In this document: positions 41,722-50,870 of the stretch, piece after piece | How the letters are laid out: each line of letters starts with the position of its first letter | How positions within the stretch are numbered: the first letter of the stretch is position 1 | From: Aurantibacter sp034110465 | GTDB taxonomy: Bacteria; Bacteroidota; Bacteroidia; Flavobacteriales; Flavobacteriaceae | Direction of reading: 5' to 3' | Length of the DNA: 64,000 nucleotides | Assembly (NCBI GenBank): GCA_034110465.1 | Contig: JAWUZD010000006.1 | Coordinates: 127,834-191,833, forward strand | Translations under genes and position numbers: made by a program | Notes under the pieces: model-generated | Seen by the model: the letters and a program-made list of their open reading frames with translations, nothing else | Told to the model about the DNA's origin: nothing | Database searches by the model: none

Positions 41722-43191
41722 ATGCAAGACCAAAATAACTTATCTGAAACTAAAATTGAAGATCAAAAAATCATCAATAATAAAGAGTTAAACCTTTTTG
41801 AAGCTTTAATTCCTGTTGTGATACTAATGTGTTTGTTAGCTTATAATATCTTTTTTGTTGAAGATCAAGAATGGTTTGGTGGTTATACTAATCAAATCAT
41901 TTTACTTATTGGTGGTTTAATTGCTGCAGGTGTTGGACTATTTAATAAGGTAACTATAAATACTATGGTCAAAGAAATTTGGGAAAACCTTAGAAGTGTT
42001 TTTGTCCCAATAATGATTTTATTTTTAGTTGGAGCATTGGCTGGAACTTGGCTAGTTAGTGGTATTATTCCTGCAATGGTTTATTACGGATTACAAGTTT
42101 TAAGTCCTGAGATATTCTTACCTGCATCTGTAATTATTGCAGCAGTAATATCAATTGCCACAGGAAGTTCTTGGACAACTTCTGCTACCGTTGGTATTGC
42201 TTTAATTGGAATTGGTACTGCTTTAGGAATTCCTCCAGGTATGATTGCTGGTGCTGTTTTATCTGGCGCTTATTTTGGAGATAAAATGTCTCCTTTAAGT
42301 GATACGACTAACCTAGCTCCTGCTATGGCTGGAACAGATTTATTTACACATATAAAATATATGGCTATTACTACTGTCCCAACAATACTAATAACCTTAA
42401 TTGTTTTTGCAATTTTGAGTGCAAACATAGATACAACAGGTAATGCAGACGTATCGGAATTATTAAATACTATTAAAACTACATTTAACATTACACCAAT
42501 GCTATTTATAGTTCCTGGTTTAGTAATAGCTTTAATTTTATTCAAGACAAAACCACTTATAGCATTAGCTAGCGGAATATTAGCCGCTATAGTTTTTGCT
42601 TTTATATTTCAACCAAACATATTAGATAATCTTGCAGATACTAAGTTTCAAGCTATTATAAACTCAATATTTACAGATACAAGCATCATTACATCAAACG
42701 AAAAATTAAATGAACTATTTAGTTCTGGAGGAATGAATGGAATGCTTTGGACTATATATCTAATTACATGTGCTATGTTTTTTGGTGGAATAATGGACGG
42801 AATAGGTGCTTTATCTAGGATTACTAACGCCTTATTAAAAATAGCAACTTCTGTCTTTGGGCTTTTTGCAAGTACGGTTATAAGCTGTTTAGGATTAAAT
42901 ATTGTGGCATCAGATCAATATTTAGCTCTAGTTATTCCTGGTAAAATGTTCAAAAAAGCATATGAAGATAAAGGTTTAGCTCCTGAAAATTTAAGTAGAA
43001 CCTTAGAAGATTCTGGAACTGTAACTTCGGTTTTAATACCTTGGAATACTTGTGGAGCATATCAAAGTGGTGTTTTAGGTGTTGGCGTTGGAGAATACTT
43101 TGTTTATGCAATTTTTAATTGGCTAAGCCCATTTACAACTCTATTTTTTGCAGCACTAAACATTAAAATAAAACAACTGGTTAAGAAATAG
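41722..43191 (+). CDS. NhaC-family Na+/H+ antiporter
   Basis: This 489-residue, 11-12 helix antiporter is of the NhaC type. After an acidic cytoplasmic N-terminus, the helices carry GTALGIPPGMIAGAVLSGAYFGDKMSPLSDT near residues 172-194, the NhaC signature with the ion-binding Asp residues, and SRTLEDSGTVTSVLIPWNTCG near 425-445. It exchanges cytoplasmic sodium for protons, as suits a marine organism, although some relatives exchange malate or lactate. It ends in a strong terminator. Confidence 0.9.
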   Translation: MQDQNNLSETKIEDQKIINNKELNLFEALIPVVILMCLLAYNIFFVEDQEWFGGYTNQIILLIGGLIAAGVGLFNKVTINTMVKEIWENLRSVFVPIMILFLVGALAGTWLVSGIIPAMVYYGLQVLSPEIFLPASVIIAAVISIATGSSWTTSATVGIALIGIGTALGIPPGMIAGAVLSGAYFGDKMSPLSDTTNLAPAMAGTDLFTHIKYMAITTVPTILITLIVFAILSANIDTTGNADVSELLNTIKTTFNITPMLFIVPGLVIALILFKTKPLIALASGILAAIVFAFIFQPNILDNLADTKFQAIINSIFTDTSIITSNEKLNELFSSGGMNGMLWTIYLITCAMFFGGIMDGIGALSRITNALLKIATSVFGLFASTVISCLGLNIVASDQYLALVIPGKMFKKAYEDKGLAPENLSRTLEDSGTVTSVLIPWNTCGAYQSGVLGVGVGEYFVYAIFNWLSPFTTLFFAALNIKIKQLVKK

Positions 43192-43232
43192 TAAAAAATT
43201 ATACTATTAATTATTAATTATAAACAAAACTT

Positions 43233-43275
43233 ATAGAGTTATAAAAATTTAAGATTTTTATAACTCTATTTTTTT
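43233..43275 (+). terminator. Intrinsic terminator after nhaC-type gene
   Basis: A 16-bp perfect stem (43233-43248 with 43254-43269, core AGAGTTATAAAAAT) with a five-base loop is followed by Ts to 43275. Confidence 0.85.
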
Positions 43276-43287
43276 AGAAGTAGATAG

Positions 43288-43295
43288 TATCTTTG
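43288..43295 (+). promoter_or_regulatory. Putative -7 element of the peroxiredoxin operon
   Basis: TATCTTTG matches TAnnTTTG and lies 34 bases before the ATG at 43330. No -33 TTG is present at the usual distance, which may mean activator-dependent expression. Confidence 0.5.
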
Positions 43296-43329
43296 TAACA
43301 GAAATTAATAACAACATAAATATATAGAT

Positions 43330-43968
43330 ATGGCAATTGTAGGAAAAAAATTCCCTGATTTAAGCGTTAACGCAATGAATGAAATGGGCGATACTTTTAA
43401 ATTAAATGTTTTAGAAGAAGCTATTAATAACAAGAAAAAAGTAGTATTATTCTGGTACCCAAAAGATTTTACTTTTGTTTGCCCTACAGAATTACACGCT
43501 TTCCAAGCTGCTTTACCTGAGTTTGAAAAAAGAAATACAGTTGTAATTGGAGCATCTTGCGATACTGCTGAAGTTCACTTTGCTTGGTTAAGTACAGCTA
43601 AAGATAATGGTGGAATTGAAGGTGTATCTTACCCATTATTAGCAGATTCTAATCGTAATTTAGCATCTACTTTAGGTATTTTAGATATTACTAACGAACA
43701 GTATAATGAAGAAACAGGAATTGTAACTGTAGACGGAGATAATGTAACTTACAGAGCTACTTATTTAATAGATGAAGAAGGAGTTGTATTCCACGAAGGT
43801 GTAAATCATATGCCAGTTGGACGTAATGTAAACGAATTTTTACGTTTAATAGATGCTTATTCTCACGTTCAAACAAACGGAGAGGTTTGTCCAGCAAACT
43901 GGGAAGAAGGAAAGGATGCAATGGCTCCTAATGCAAAAGGAACTGCTGATTACTTAGCTTCTCACTAA
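43330..43968 (+). CDS. Typical 2-Cys peroxiredoxin (AhpC/Prx1)
   Basis: This 212-residue peroxiredoxin reduces hydrogen peroxide and alkyl hydroperoxides. Peroxidatic Cys51 lies in DFTFVCPTEL and resolving Cys187 in GEVCPANW, the typical 2-Cys arrangement; the GGIEG and C-terminal YLASH features place it in the AhpC/Prx1 group. The next gene encodes a thioredoxin-like protein, a likely reductant. A hairpin with a T-run lies between them and may reduce downstream expression. Confidence 0.93.
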   Translation: MAIVGKKFPDLSVNAMNEMGDTFKLNVLEEAINNKKKVVLFWYPKDFTFVCPTELHAFQAALPEFEKRNTVVIGASCDTAEVHFAWLSTAKDNGGIEGVSYPLLADSNRNLASTLGILDITNEQYNEETGIVTVDGDNVTYRATYLIDEEGVVFHEGVNHMPVGRNVNEFLRLIDAYSHVQTNGEVCPANWEEGKDAMAPNAKGTADYLASH

Positions 43969-43983
43969 TAAAATATACCATTT

Positions 43984-44026
43984 AAGCACTAGTAACTTAT
44001 ACAATAAGTATTGGTGCTTATTTTTT
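43984..44026 (+). terminator. Intercistronic hairpin with T-run
   Basis: AAGCAC (43984-43989) pairs with GTGCTT (44014-44019), and the stem extends inwards through ACTTAT/ATAAGT with two G-T pairs and one bulge, followed by six Ts at 44021-44026. It lies 13-55 bases upstream of the thioredoxin gene and could act as a partial terminator within the operon. Confidence 0.65.
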
Positions 44027-44038
44027 AAAAATAAAGTT

Positions 44039-44347
44039 ATGATACAAGAATTAGAAAAAGATAATTTATCAGAAATTGTAAATTCTAACGAAACTGTTAT
44101 AGTACAATACTCTGCCACTTGGTGCGGTAATTGCAGAATTATGAAACCAAAATTTAAAAAATTAGCTACAGAAAACAAAGCAATCACTTTTATTATTGCT
44201 GATGCTGAAAAATTCCCAGAATCAAGACAATTAGCTAACGTAGATAATTTACCAACTTTTGCTACATTTAAAAATGGCAAAATTGTAAATCAAGCACAAA
44301 CCAATAAGTTTGATGTTTTGAAAGAATTAGTTAGCGAAGTTGTTTAA
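44039..44347 (+). CDS. Thioredoxin-family protein
   Basis: This 102-residue thioredoxin-fold protein has active site WCGNC (Cys29 and Cys32) in YSATWCGNCRIMKPKF and the cis-Pro in NLPTFATFKNG. The usual thioredoxin WCGPC has Asn in place of Pro, which tends to shift the redox potential. With no signal peptide it is cytosolic. It sits between the peroxiredoxin and a small conserved gene and probably feeds electrons to the peroxiredoxins of this cluster. Confidence 0.9.
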   Translation: MIQELEKDNLSEIVNSNETVIVQYSATWCGNCRIMKPKFKKLATENKAITFIIADAEKFPESRQLANVDNLPTFATFKNGKIVNQAQTNKFDVLKELVSEVV

Positions 44348-44398
44348 TTATTAATAATGCATTTTCAGAATAACGAAAATTAAAATAAAAGTAATTTC

Positions 44399-44656
44399 AT
44401 GAAACTACCAGTAATAAAACACTTAACGCAATTTATAGCAGAAAACGACGAAGATTACTTAGTTGAAACTATAGAAACACTTGAAGCTTTAACCGAAGTA
44501 TCATCTTTAAAAGATGAGGAATTGGATGTTATAGGTGAATTAATTTCTAACATGTATGGCGCATTAGAAGTTAATAAAATGACTAAAGAAGGTATGCCTC
44601 AAAAAGAAGCTTTAAATAGTTTTATGAAACGTGTTTTAGGTTCTATTGATAAATAG
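44399..44656 (+). CDS. Small conserved acidic protein (85 aa, DUF6952-like)
   Basis: This 85-residue acidic helical protein reads MKLPVIKHLTQFIAENDEDY, then TLEALTEVSSLKDEELDVIGELISNMYGA. It has no Cys and no membrane segment. I recall this pattern as a Bacteroidota family that regularly follows the Prx-thioredoxin pair (DUF6952), but the function is unknown. It lies 51 bases after the thioredoxin gene and before a terminator, so it is the last gene of that operon. Confidence 0.75.
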   Translation: MKLPVIKHLTQFIAENDEDYLVETIETLEALTEVSSLKDEELDVIGELISNMYGALEVNKMTKEGMPQKEALNSFMKRVLGSIDK

Positions 44657-44675
44657 TATCAGTTTAAATCTCTTA

Positions 44676-44716
44676 AAAAAGTCAGCTTTAACAGATATTG
44701 TTAAAGCTGACTTTTT
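44676..44716 (+). terminator. Intrinsic terminator
   Basis: An 18-bp perfect stem (44676-44693 with 44699-44716, core GTCAGCTTTAACA) surrounds a five-base loop and ends in Ts. It closes the Prx-Trx operon ahead of tpx. Confidence 0.92.
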
Positions 44717-44767
44717 TGATTAATTTTTAAGTATTTTTACATAAATCAACATATAATAAATATACAA

Positions 44768-45274
44768 ATGGCAAAAATAACATTTAAAGGTTCAGAAATT
44801 AATTCCGTTGGAAATCTTCCAAAGACAAATACTAAAGCTCCTAATTTTAAATTAACTGCTGTAGATTTATCAACTAAAACATTAGAAGCTTTTAAAGGTA
44901 AAAACGTTTTATTAAATATTTTCCCAAGTGTAGATACTGGAACTTGTGCTGCATCTGTAAGACAGTTTAATACAGAAGCGTCAGAATTAGAAAACACTAA
45001 AGTATTATGTATTTCTAAAGATTTACCTTTTGCTCAAGCGCGTTTTTGTGCTGCTGAAGGTTTGGAAAACGTAATCAATTTATCTGATTTTAAAACAAGT
45101 GATTTTGGGAATGACTATGGTGTAACTTTAGCAGATAGTCCTTTAGAAGGATTACATTCTAGAGCTGTTATTGTAATTGATAAAGATGGAACTGTAGTTT
45201 ATACAGAACACGTTGCAGAAGTTACAGAAGAGCCGAATTACAAAGCTGCTTTAGAAGCTTTAGCTAATCTTTAA
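44768..45274 (+). CDS. tpx: Thiol peroxidase Tpx
   Basis: This 168-residue atypical 2-Cys peroxiredoxin has peroxidatic Cys60 in FPSVDTGTCAASVRQFN and resolving Cys94 in ARFCAAEG, one position off E. coli Tpx (61 and 95), an excellent match. It reduces hydroperoxides with thioredoxin as donor. It has its own unit between two terminators but adjoins the AhpC-Trx operon, making a compact thiol antioxidant cluster. Confidence 0.94.
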   Translation: MAKITFKGSEINSVGNLPKTNTKAPNFKLTAVDLSTKTLEAFKGKNVLLNIFPSVDTGTCAASVRQFNTEASELENTKVLCISKDLPFAQARFCAAEGLENVINLSDFKTSDFGNDYGVTLADSPLEGLHSRAVIVIDKDGTVVYTEHVAEVTEEPNYKAALEALANL

Positions 45275-45300
45275 TTTAGAGATATTACTCGTTTTATATA

Positions 45301-45334
45301 AAAAAAAGAGGAACTAATTAGTTCCTCTTTTTTT
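45301..45334. terminator. Perfect 34-bp palindromic terminator
   Basis: The whole stretch is one uninterrupted palindrome with its centre at 45317/45318 (core GAGGAACTAATTAGTTCCTC) and A/T-run flanks. It ends tpx on the plus strand and the phosphatase gene on the minus strand, whose stop codon (45314-45316) lies inside the stem. Confidence 0.88.
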
Positions 45335-45898
45335 ATAATTTTCTAAAAAATCGCCTTTAGGTTTACCTTTAGAAAAAGAACTAAATGGTAACGAATAAAA
45401 AGGTCTTGTTATTTTTCGAGCTTCTTCATTAGTAGCACCTTCATATTCAATCTTATAAATTGCTGAATAAATCATTGCACGACCAGTGCCATGGTAACAA
45501 TGCATTAAAACTGGATAGTTTGTTTTATCGTCTAAAATCTTATATACACTATCTAAATTTGCTTGTGTTGGTATTTGCACCGACGGAATATTATAATAAT
45601 CTACGCCATTAATTGCATTTACGGCTTGTCTTTCTGCATCAATTTCTTTCATAGTAGCAGGATTTAAAGCATCTCCTACGCCTCCATGCCTAAAATCAAT
45701 TACCGTTTTTATTTTATTTTCTGTAAGGTAAGCATCAATCTTATCTGGAGGAATCACACCAGATTTAAACATTTTCCCTTCAGTAACTACACCAAAATTA
45801 TAGTTAACTTTTGTATTATATAAATGCTGTGCTACCATTGCAAGAATAATAGCTAAGACAACTAATCCTAATCGTTTAAAAATTCCTTTCTTCGTCAT
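45314..45898 (-). CDS. Membrane-anchored CX5R dual-specificity-type phosphatase
   Basis: This 194-residue protein has an N-terminal transmembrane anchor (residues 9-26) and a periplasmic-facing phosphatase domain. VIDFRHGG at 66-73 is the general-acid region, and HCYHGTGR at 133-140 is the CX5R loop with Cys134 and Arg140. Such enzymes dephosphorylate proteins, sugars or lipid phosphates. It begins one base after the LtaS-like gene ends, so the two are one transcript; a phospholipid or glycerol-phosphate product of LtaS is a possible substrate (inference). Confidence 0.83.
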   Translation of the reverse strand: MTKKGIFKRLGLVVLAIILAMVAQHLYNTKVNYNFGVVTEGKMFKSGVIPPDKIDAYLTENKIKTVIDFRHGGVGDALNPATMKEIDAERQAVNAINGVDYYNIPSVQIPTQANLDSVYKILDDKTNYPVLMHCYHGTGRAMIYSAIYKIEYEGATNEEARKITRPFYSLPFSSFSKGKPKGDFLENYKKRGTN

Positions 45899-45899
45899 T

Positions 45900-47825
45900 T
45901 TACTCTGCTTTTAATTTTTTATCAATAATTCTATTCATATAATCTTGAATAAAACTTTTTGCCTTAATCCTTAATGGCTTTTTTATAGAGTCAGATATAT
46001 TTATTAATGGCTTTTCTAATCCTTTATCATTAATATTATAAAACCCTATATCTTTTTCACTATCAAATACATAAATATAATCATCTTGCTGTAAATGAAA
46101 TATTGAACTACTATTAGTAAGTGCGAAAGGTTTTACTAATGTATCGTTTAAAAGACTTCTTCCCCAACTTCTAATTGGTTTCTTATAACCTACAATATCG
46201 ACAATAGTAGGATAAAGATCTATCTGTTGAGCTAAAGAATTATTAACACCTTTATAATTTCCGTTAGGTGAATACAAAATAATTGGAACCGAAAATCTAT
46301 TTAAAGCTTTAGCATAATAAGGATAATCTATTAAATTGGTATGATCTCCAGTTATTACAAAAACAGAATTATCATACCAATCTTCTTTTTTTGCATCTTC
46401 AAAAAACTGTTTTAAAGCATTATCTGTATAACCAACACATTTATGCATTGGTAAATTCCCTAATGGATATTTCCCTTTATCTTCTTTTGGAATTATATAT
46501 GGTGAATGAGAAGATAAAGTAAAAATTGTAGCCATAAAAGGCCTCTCCTTTTTAGCTAAAACAGAATTCACATGTTTCAAATAAGGTTTATCCCATATTC
46601 CCCAAAGTCCATCAAAATCATCGTCATTGTTATATTCCGTTTTTCCGTAATAATGATCAAAACCTAAAATATTACTAAAACCTAAAAAACCCATAGACCC
46701 GTTTGGAGCTCCGTGGAAAAAAGAGGTGTCATAATTCATTTCATTTAAAACAGAAACAATAGATTGCGTCTCTTGGTTTGCGTAAGGAGAAGATGTATAA
46801 GCCACTTTAAATGATGGAATTCCCGCTAAAACAGATGACATTCCGTGAATAGACTTTCTACCATTAGCAAACGTATTTGGAAATATTAAACTCTGTTTAC
46901 TTAACGAATCTAAAAATGGCGTATAACTTTTAAAATTTGGAATATTAGTATCAATATTAAATGCACCAATATATTCTCGACTTAAACTTTCAACAATTAA
47001 AATAACAACATTTGGTTTATTTTCAATGGTTGTACTAAATTGTTTTATTGGAGTTAATACTGACTTAACAATATCTTCAGAGATTTTATCTTGTTTCTTA
47101 AAATAATTTTTATTTATTGTTCTAATCAATGCAAATGGTGTATTCAAAACCATATCTGCTTGCGATAATATTTTAACGTGCCTACTTGCATCTACCAATG
47201 TTATAGGTCTAGTACTATGCTTAAAATCGCCTCTAATTCCACCAATAGATAATGTTGCTATAACTAAAAAAACAATTACTGAACTTAAAAAATACCCTAA
47301 ACCTAAATTACTTTTTTTATGATTTTTAAAATCCTTAAACTTATATGCTTTAATCCATATAACAGCAATTATAAAAAACAATACAAACACATGCCAATAA
47401 TCTCTTAAAAACACAAAAAATAACGCTAATCCATTAGATTCGTTTTGTACAGCTTCTAAAGCTGCAGTTGTAGTTCTTGTTTGTGTAAATTTATAATAAA
47501 TAAAATCTACAAAATTTAAGGCATAAGCTATTAAATTTGTAATGAAATATAAATAAAAAAGTATGCTTTGGTAGGTTTTAGACCTATTAACTACTAGAGG
47601 TAATATACTAAAAAGAATGAACAAGGAGTTTATATAAAGAATTGCTGTAGTATCAAAAGCAAAACCTCTATAGCAAATATTAAAGAAATCAGAAATAGAA
47701 TGTATATCAATTAATTCTATATTATATATATAAAATAACACACGTGCTAATTGATAAAAAAAGAACACTAAAAAAAGTCTATAAAAAAATATAATGTATT
47801 CTTCTAATCTGCCAAAAAAAATCAT
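45900..47825 (-). CDS. LtaS-type phosphoglycerol transferase (sulfatase fold)
   Basis: This 641-residue membrane enzyme has five N-terminal helices (about 12-34, 55-78, 84-110, 132-160 and 178-196) and an extracytoplasmic alkaline-phosphatase-fold domain. The metal and catalytic residues are in place: Glu279 in VESLSREY, Ser325 in GRKSIHGMSS where LtaS has the nucleophilic Thr, His440 in LSSHSPY, and Asp494-His495 in TGDHTN. LtaS-family proteins move glycerol phosphate or related groups from phospholipid to glycans, releasing diacylglycerol. In a Gram-negative this points to decoration of an envelope glycan rather than lipoteichoic acid. The nearby DAG kinase fits recycling. Confidence 0.87.
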   Translation of the reverse strand: MIFFGRLEEYIIFFYRLFLVFFFYQLARVLFYIYNIELIDIHSISDFFNICYRGFAFDTTAILYINSLFILFSILPLVVNRSKTYQSILFYLYFITNLIAYALNFVDFIYYKFTQTRTTTAALEAVQNESNGLALFFVFLRDYWHVFVLFFIIAVIWIKAYKFKDFKNHKKSNLGLGYFLSSVIVFLVIATLSIGGIRGDFKHSTRPITLVDASRHVKILSQADMVLNTPFALIRTINKNYFKKQDKISEDIVKSVLTPIKQFSTTIENKPNVVILIVESLSREYIGAFNIDTNIPNFKSYTPFLDSLSKQSLIFPNTFANGRKSIHGMSSVLAGIPSFKVAYTSSPYANQETQSIVSVLNEMNYDTSFFHGAPNGSMGFLGFSNILGFDHYYGKTEYNNDDDFDGLWGIWDKPYLKHVNSVLAKKERPFMATIFTLSSHSPYIIPKEDKGKYPLGNLPMHKCVGYTDNALKQFFEDAKKEDWYDNSVFVITGDHTNLIDYPYYAKALNRFSVPIILYSPNGNYKGVNNSLAQQIDLYPTIVDIVGYKKPIRSWGRSLLNDTLVKPFALTNSSSIFHLQQDDYIYVFDSEKDIGFYNINDKGLEKPLINISDSIKKPLRIKAKSFIQDYMNRIIDKKLKAE

Positions 47826-47835
47826 TCAGGAAGTT

Positions 47836-47843
47836 TATATTTG
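47836..47843 (+). promoter_or_regulatory. Putative -7 element for the DAG-kinase gene
   Basis: TATATTTG matches TAnnTTTG, 49 bases before the ATG at 47893. It lies in the 67-bp divergent gap with the LtaS-like gene. Confidence 0.45.
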
Positions 47844-47892
47844 TATTAAATTTATGCAAAATTACTAAATTAGAATGTAATCTATATCTATT

Positions 47893-48267
47893 ATGAATAA
47901 AACAAAAGAAAGTTTCTTAGTTAATAGAATTAAAAGTGTAGGCTATGCTTTTAAAGGAATGTTGCATTTATTAAAAAATGAATCGAGTATTAAAGTCCAA
48001 TTCTGCATTGCATTACTAATGATTGGATTAGGATTTTATTTTAAAATATCTACTTTAGAGTGGATACTTCAAACCTTTGCTATAAGTCTTGTTATGAGTA
48101 TTGAAGGTGTAAATACAGCAATAGAAAAGATTGCCGATTTTATTCATCCAGAACATCATACTAAAATTGGTATAATTAAAGATATTGCTGCAGGTGCCGT
48201 ATTTATAGCTTCTTTCTCTGCAATAACAGTTGGCTGTATTATTTATTTTCAAAAATTTATGGGTTAA
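47893..48267 (+). CDS. dgkA: Diacylglycerol/undecaprenol kinase (DgkA family)
   Basis: This 124-residue integral membrane kinase has three helices. RIKSVGYAFKGMLHLLKNE at the N-terminus and EGVNTAIEKIADFI (residues 75-88) with the catalytic Glu and Asn/Asp are diagnostic of the DgkA family. It phosphorylates diacylglycerol or undecaprenol with ATP. It diverges from the LtaS-like gene, whose reaction would release diacylglycerol, so DAG recycling to phosphatidate is the more likely task here. Confidence 0.88.
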   Translation: MNKTKESFLVNRIKSVGYAFKGMLHLLKNESSIKVQFCIALLMIGLGFYFKISTLEWILQTFAISLVMSIEGVNTAIEKIADFIHPEHHTKIGIIKDIAAGAVFIASFSAITVGCIIYFQKFMG

Positions 48268-48368
48268 ACCTGTTGTTAATAAGTTCTACTAAAGTGATCT
48301 ATTTATATCTGTCATTTTTTAGTATAACAATAATGAATTTGTATTTTTGTTAAAACCCTATTTTTGAA

Positions 48369-50852
48369 ATGGCAAAAACTTCTAAAAAAGAAAAAACATC
48401 TAAACCTAAAACTAAATTGCCTTCTTTTAAATTTCCAAAATTTGAACTTACAAATCAGCAACGACTTATTTTAGGAAGTTTATTAGCTTGTTTAGGTCTT
48501 ATTCTTTTTGTGTCTTTCCTATCGTCCCTGTTTACTGGACAAGCAGATCAAAGTACAATTTCCGAATTTACAGATAAGTCGGTTGAAACAAAAAACTGGA
48601 TGAGTAAATCTGGAGCTTGGCTAAGTTATATATTCATTTTGAAAGGTTTTGGTGTCGCAGGATTTTTACTTTCTGGGCTTACATTACTTTCTAGTATTTA
48701 TATATTTTCTAACGCTCCAAAAAAACGTATACAACAACAATGGTTTTGGGGACTTTTAATTATGACTTGGTTATCTGTTTTATTTGGTTTTTTTACAAGA
48801 GATAATGATATACTTAGCGGCGTAATTGGTTTTGAATTAAATACATTTCTTCAAATTTATATTGGAAAAATTGGAACTGTATTATTATTGTTATTCCTAT
48901 TTATAACATATCTAGCTATTAGGTTTAAAGTAACACCTCAAAGTATTGCTGCATTATTTAAAAGTGCTAAAAAAGATATTACAGATGAATTAACCGAGGC
49001 TCAAAAAGATTTTGTCCCTTTAGACATCACATTGTCTGATGAGGCTGAAGCTATTAAACAAAGTATTAAAAATACGGAATCAACATTAAGCCCTTCAATA
49101 GATAATAATTTAGACATTGAAAACAATTTAGTTGAAGAAACGACTAAAGGAACTATTCAAGAGTTAGAGTCAACTGTAAAACCTACCGAAGTCTCTCCTA
49201 TAAAATCTACAAGCGATTTTCAAATAGAAATCCCAAAAGACGAAGAAGAAATTATTGAAGAAAACGTAGAAATTCAAATTGAAAAAATAGGTGAAGAAAA
49301 ATCTGAAACTGATAATCTTGCTAACAAATTAGTCGCAGATTTTGGTGAATTTGACCCAACCCTAGAGCTTGGTAATTATCAATTTCCACCATTAGACTTA
49401 CTTAAAAAGTATGATAATGAAGGTGTTACTATTAATCAAGAAGAGTTAGAAGAAAATAAGAATAGAATTGTAGACACCTTAAATAACTATAAAATTGGTA
49501 TTGCAAGTATTAAAGCTACAATTGGACCAACAGTTACACTGTATGAAATTGTGCCAGAAGCTGGTATTAGAATTTCAAAAATTAAAAATTTAGAAGATGA
49601 TATTGCTTTGTCTTTATCTGCCTTAGGAATTAGAATTATTGCTCCAATACCAGGAAAAGGAACAATTGGTATAGAAGTACCTAATAAAAATGCAACTATC
49701 GTTTCGATGCGTTCTGTAATTGCATCTCAGAAATTCCAAAAAACAGAAATGCATTTACCTATTGCTATTGGAAAAACCATTAGTAACGAAACGCTTATTG
49801 TAGACTTAGCAAAAATGCCTCACCTACTAATGGCTGGAGCAACAGGTCAAGGAAAATCTGTAGGGTTAAATGCCGTACTAACCTCTTTACTTTACAAAAA
49901 ACATCCTGCAGAAGTTAAATTTGTATTAGTAGATCCAAAAAAGGTAGAATTAACATTATTTAATAAAATTGAAAGACATTATTTAGCAAAACTTCCAGAT
50001 GATGGCGATGCTATTATTACAGATAACACTAAAGTTATTCATACTTTAAATTCATTATGTATTGAAATGGATAACCGTTACGAAATGCTTAAAAATGCTT
50101 TATGTCGTAACATTGTTGAATATAATAAGAAGTTTAAAGACCGAAAGTTAAATCCTAACGATGGTCACGCATACTTACCATATATCGTTTTAGTGGTAGA
50201 TGAGTTTGCCGATTTAATTATGACAGCTGGTAAAGAAGTAGAAACGCCTGTAGCACGTTTAGCACAATTAGCTCGTGCCATTGGAATACACTTAATTATT
50301 GCAACACAACGTCCATCTGTAAACGTAATTACAGGTATTATTAAAGCCAATTTTCCAGCACGTATAGCGTTTAGAGTTTCAAGTAAAATAGATTCTAGAA
50401 CCATTTTAGATGCTGGTGGAGCAGATCAACTTATTGGTCGTGGAGATATGCTTTACACACAAGGAAATGATATGATACGTGTACAATGTGCATTTGTTGA
50501 TACACCTGAGGTAGAAAAAATAGTAAATTATATTGGCGATCAAAGAGCTTATCCTGAGGCATATCAGCTTCCAGAGTTTGTTGGAGAAGAAGGTGGCATA
50601 AATCTTGATGTAGATATAGCAGATAGAGATAAACTCTTTAGAGATGCTGCCGAAATTATTGTAACAGCTCAACAAGGATCTGCTTCTTTACTGCAACGTA
50701 AACTTAAATTAGGTTATAACAGAGCAGGAAGAATTATAGATCAGTTAGAAGCTGCTGGAATTGTAGGAGGTTTTGAAGGTAGTAAAGCAAGACAGGTTTT
50801 AGTACCAGATTTTATTGCTCTTGATCAATTATTAGAAAACGAAAAACAATAG
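48369..50852 (+). CDS. ftsK: FtsK/SpoIIIE DNA translocase
   Basis: This 827-residue chromosome translocase has four N-terminal membrane helices between residues 33 and 185, an acidic linker to about 320, and the motor. Walker A is GATGQGKS at about 489-496, Walker B is LVVDEFADL, and ATQRPSVNVITG follows. The C-terminal gamma winged helix (LLQRKLKLGYNRAGRIIDQLE) binds KOPS-type polarity sequences and contacts XerD. It pumps chromosome ends through the division septum. lolA and an LptG-like gene follow at 18 and 6 bases, so division and envelope assembly share a transcript. Two TAnnTTTG-like motifs, 48342-48349 and 48359-48366, lie just upstream. Confidence 0.95.
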   Translation: MAKTSKKEKTSKPKTKLPSFKFPKFELTNQQRLILGSLLACLGLILFVSFLSSLFTGQADQSTISEFTDKSVETKNWMSKSGAWLSYIFILKGFGVAGFLLSGLTLLSSIYIFSNAPKKRIQQQWFWGLLIMTWLSVLFGFFTRDNDILSGVIGFELNTFLQIYIGKIGTVLLLLFLFITYLAIRFKVTPQSIAALFKSAKKDITDELTEAQKDFVPLDITLSDEAEAIKQSIKNTESTLSPSIDNNLDIENNLVEETTKGTIQELESTVKPTEVSPIKSTSDFQIEIPKDEEEIIEENVEIQIEKIGEEKSETDNLANKLVADFGEFDPTLELGNYQFPPLDLLKKYDNEGVTINQEELEENKNRIVDTLNNYKIGIASIKATIGPTVTLYEIVPEAGIRISKIKNLEDDIALSLSALGIRIIAPIPGKGTIGIEVPNKNATIVSMRSVIASQKFQKTEMHLPIAIGKTISNETLIVDLAKMPHLLMAGATGQGKSVGLNAVLTSLLYKKHPAEVKFVLVDPKKVELTLFNKIERHYLAKLPDDGDAIITDNTKVIHTLNSLCIEMDNRYEMLKNALCRNIVEYNKKFKDRKLNPNDGHAYLPYIVLVVDEFADLIMTAGKEVETPVARLAQLARAIGIHLIIATQRPSVNVITGIIKANFPARIAFRVSSKIDSRTILDAGGADQLIGRGDMLYTQGNDMIRVQCAFVDTPEVEKIVNYIGDQRAYPEAYQLPEFVGEEGGINLDVDIADRDKLFRDAAEIIVTAQQGSASLLQRKLKLGYNRAGRIIDQLEAAGIVGGFEGSKARQVLVPDFIALDQLLENEKQ

Positions 50853-50870
50853 ATTATAACACGTTAGATT

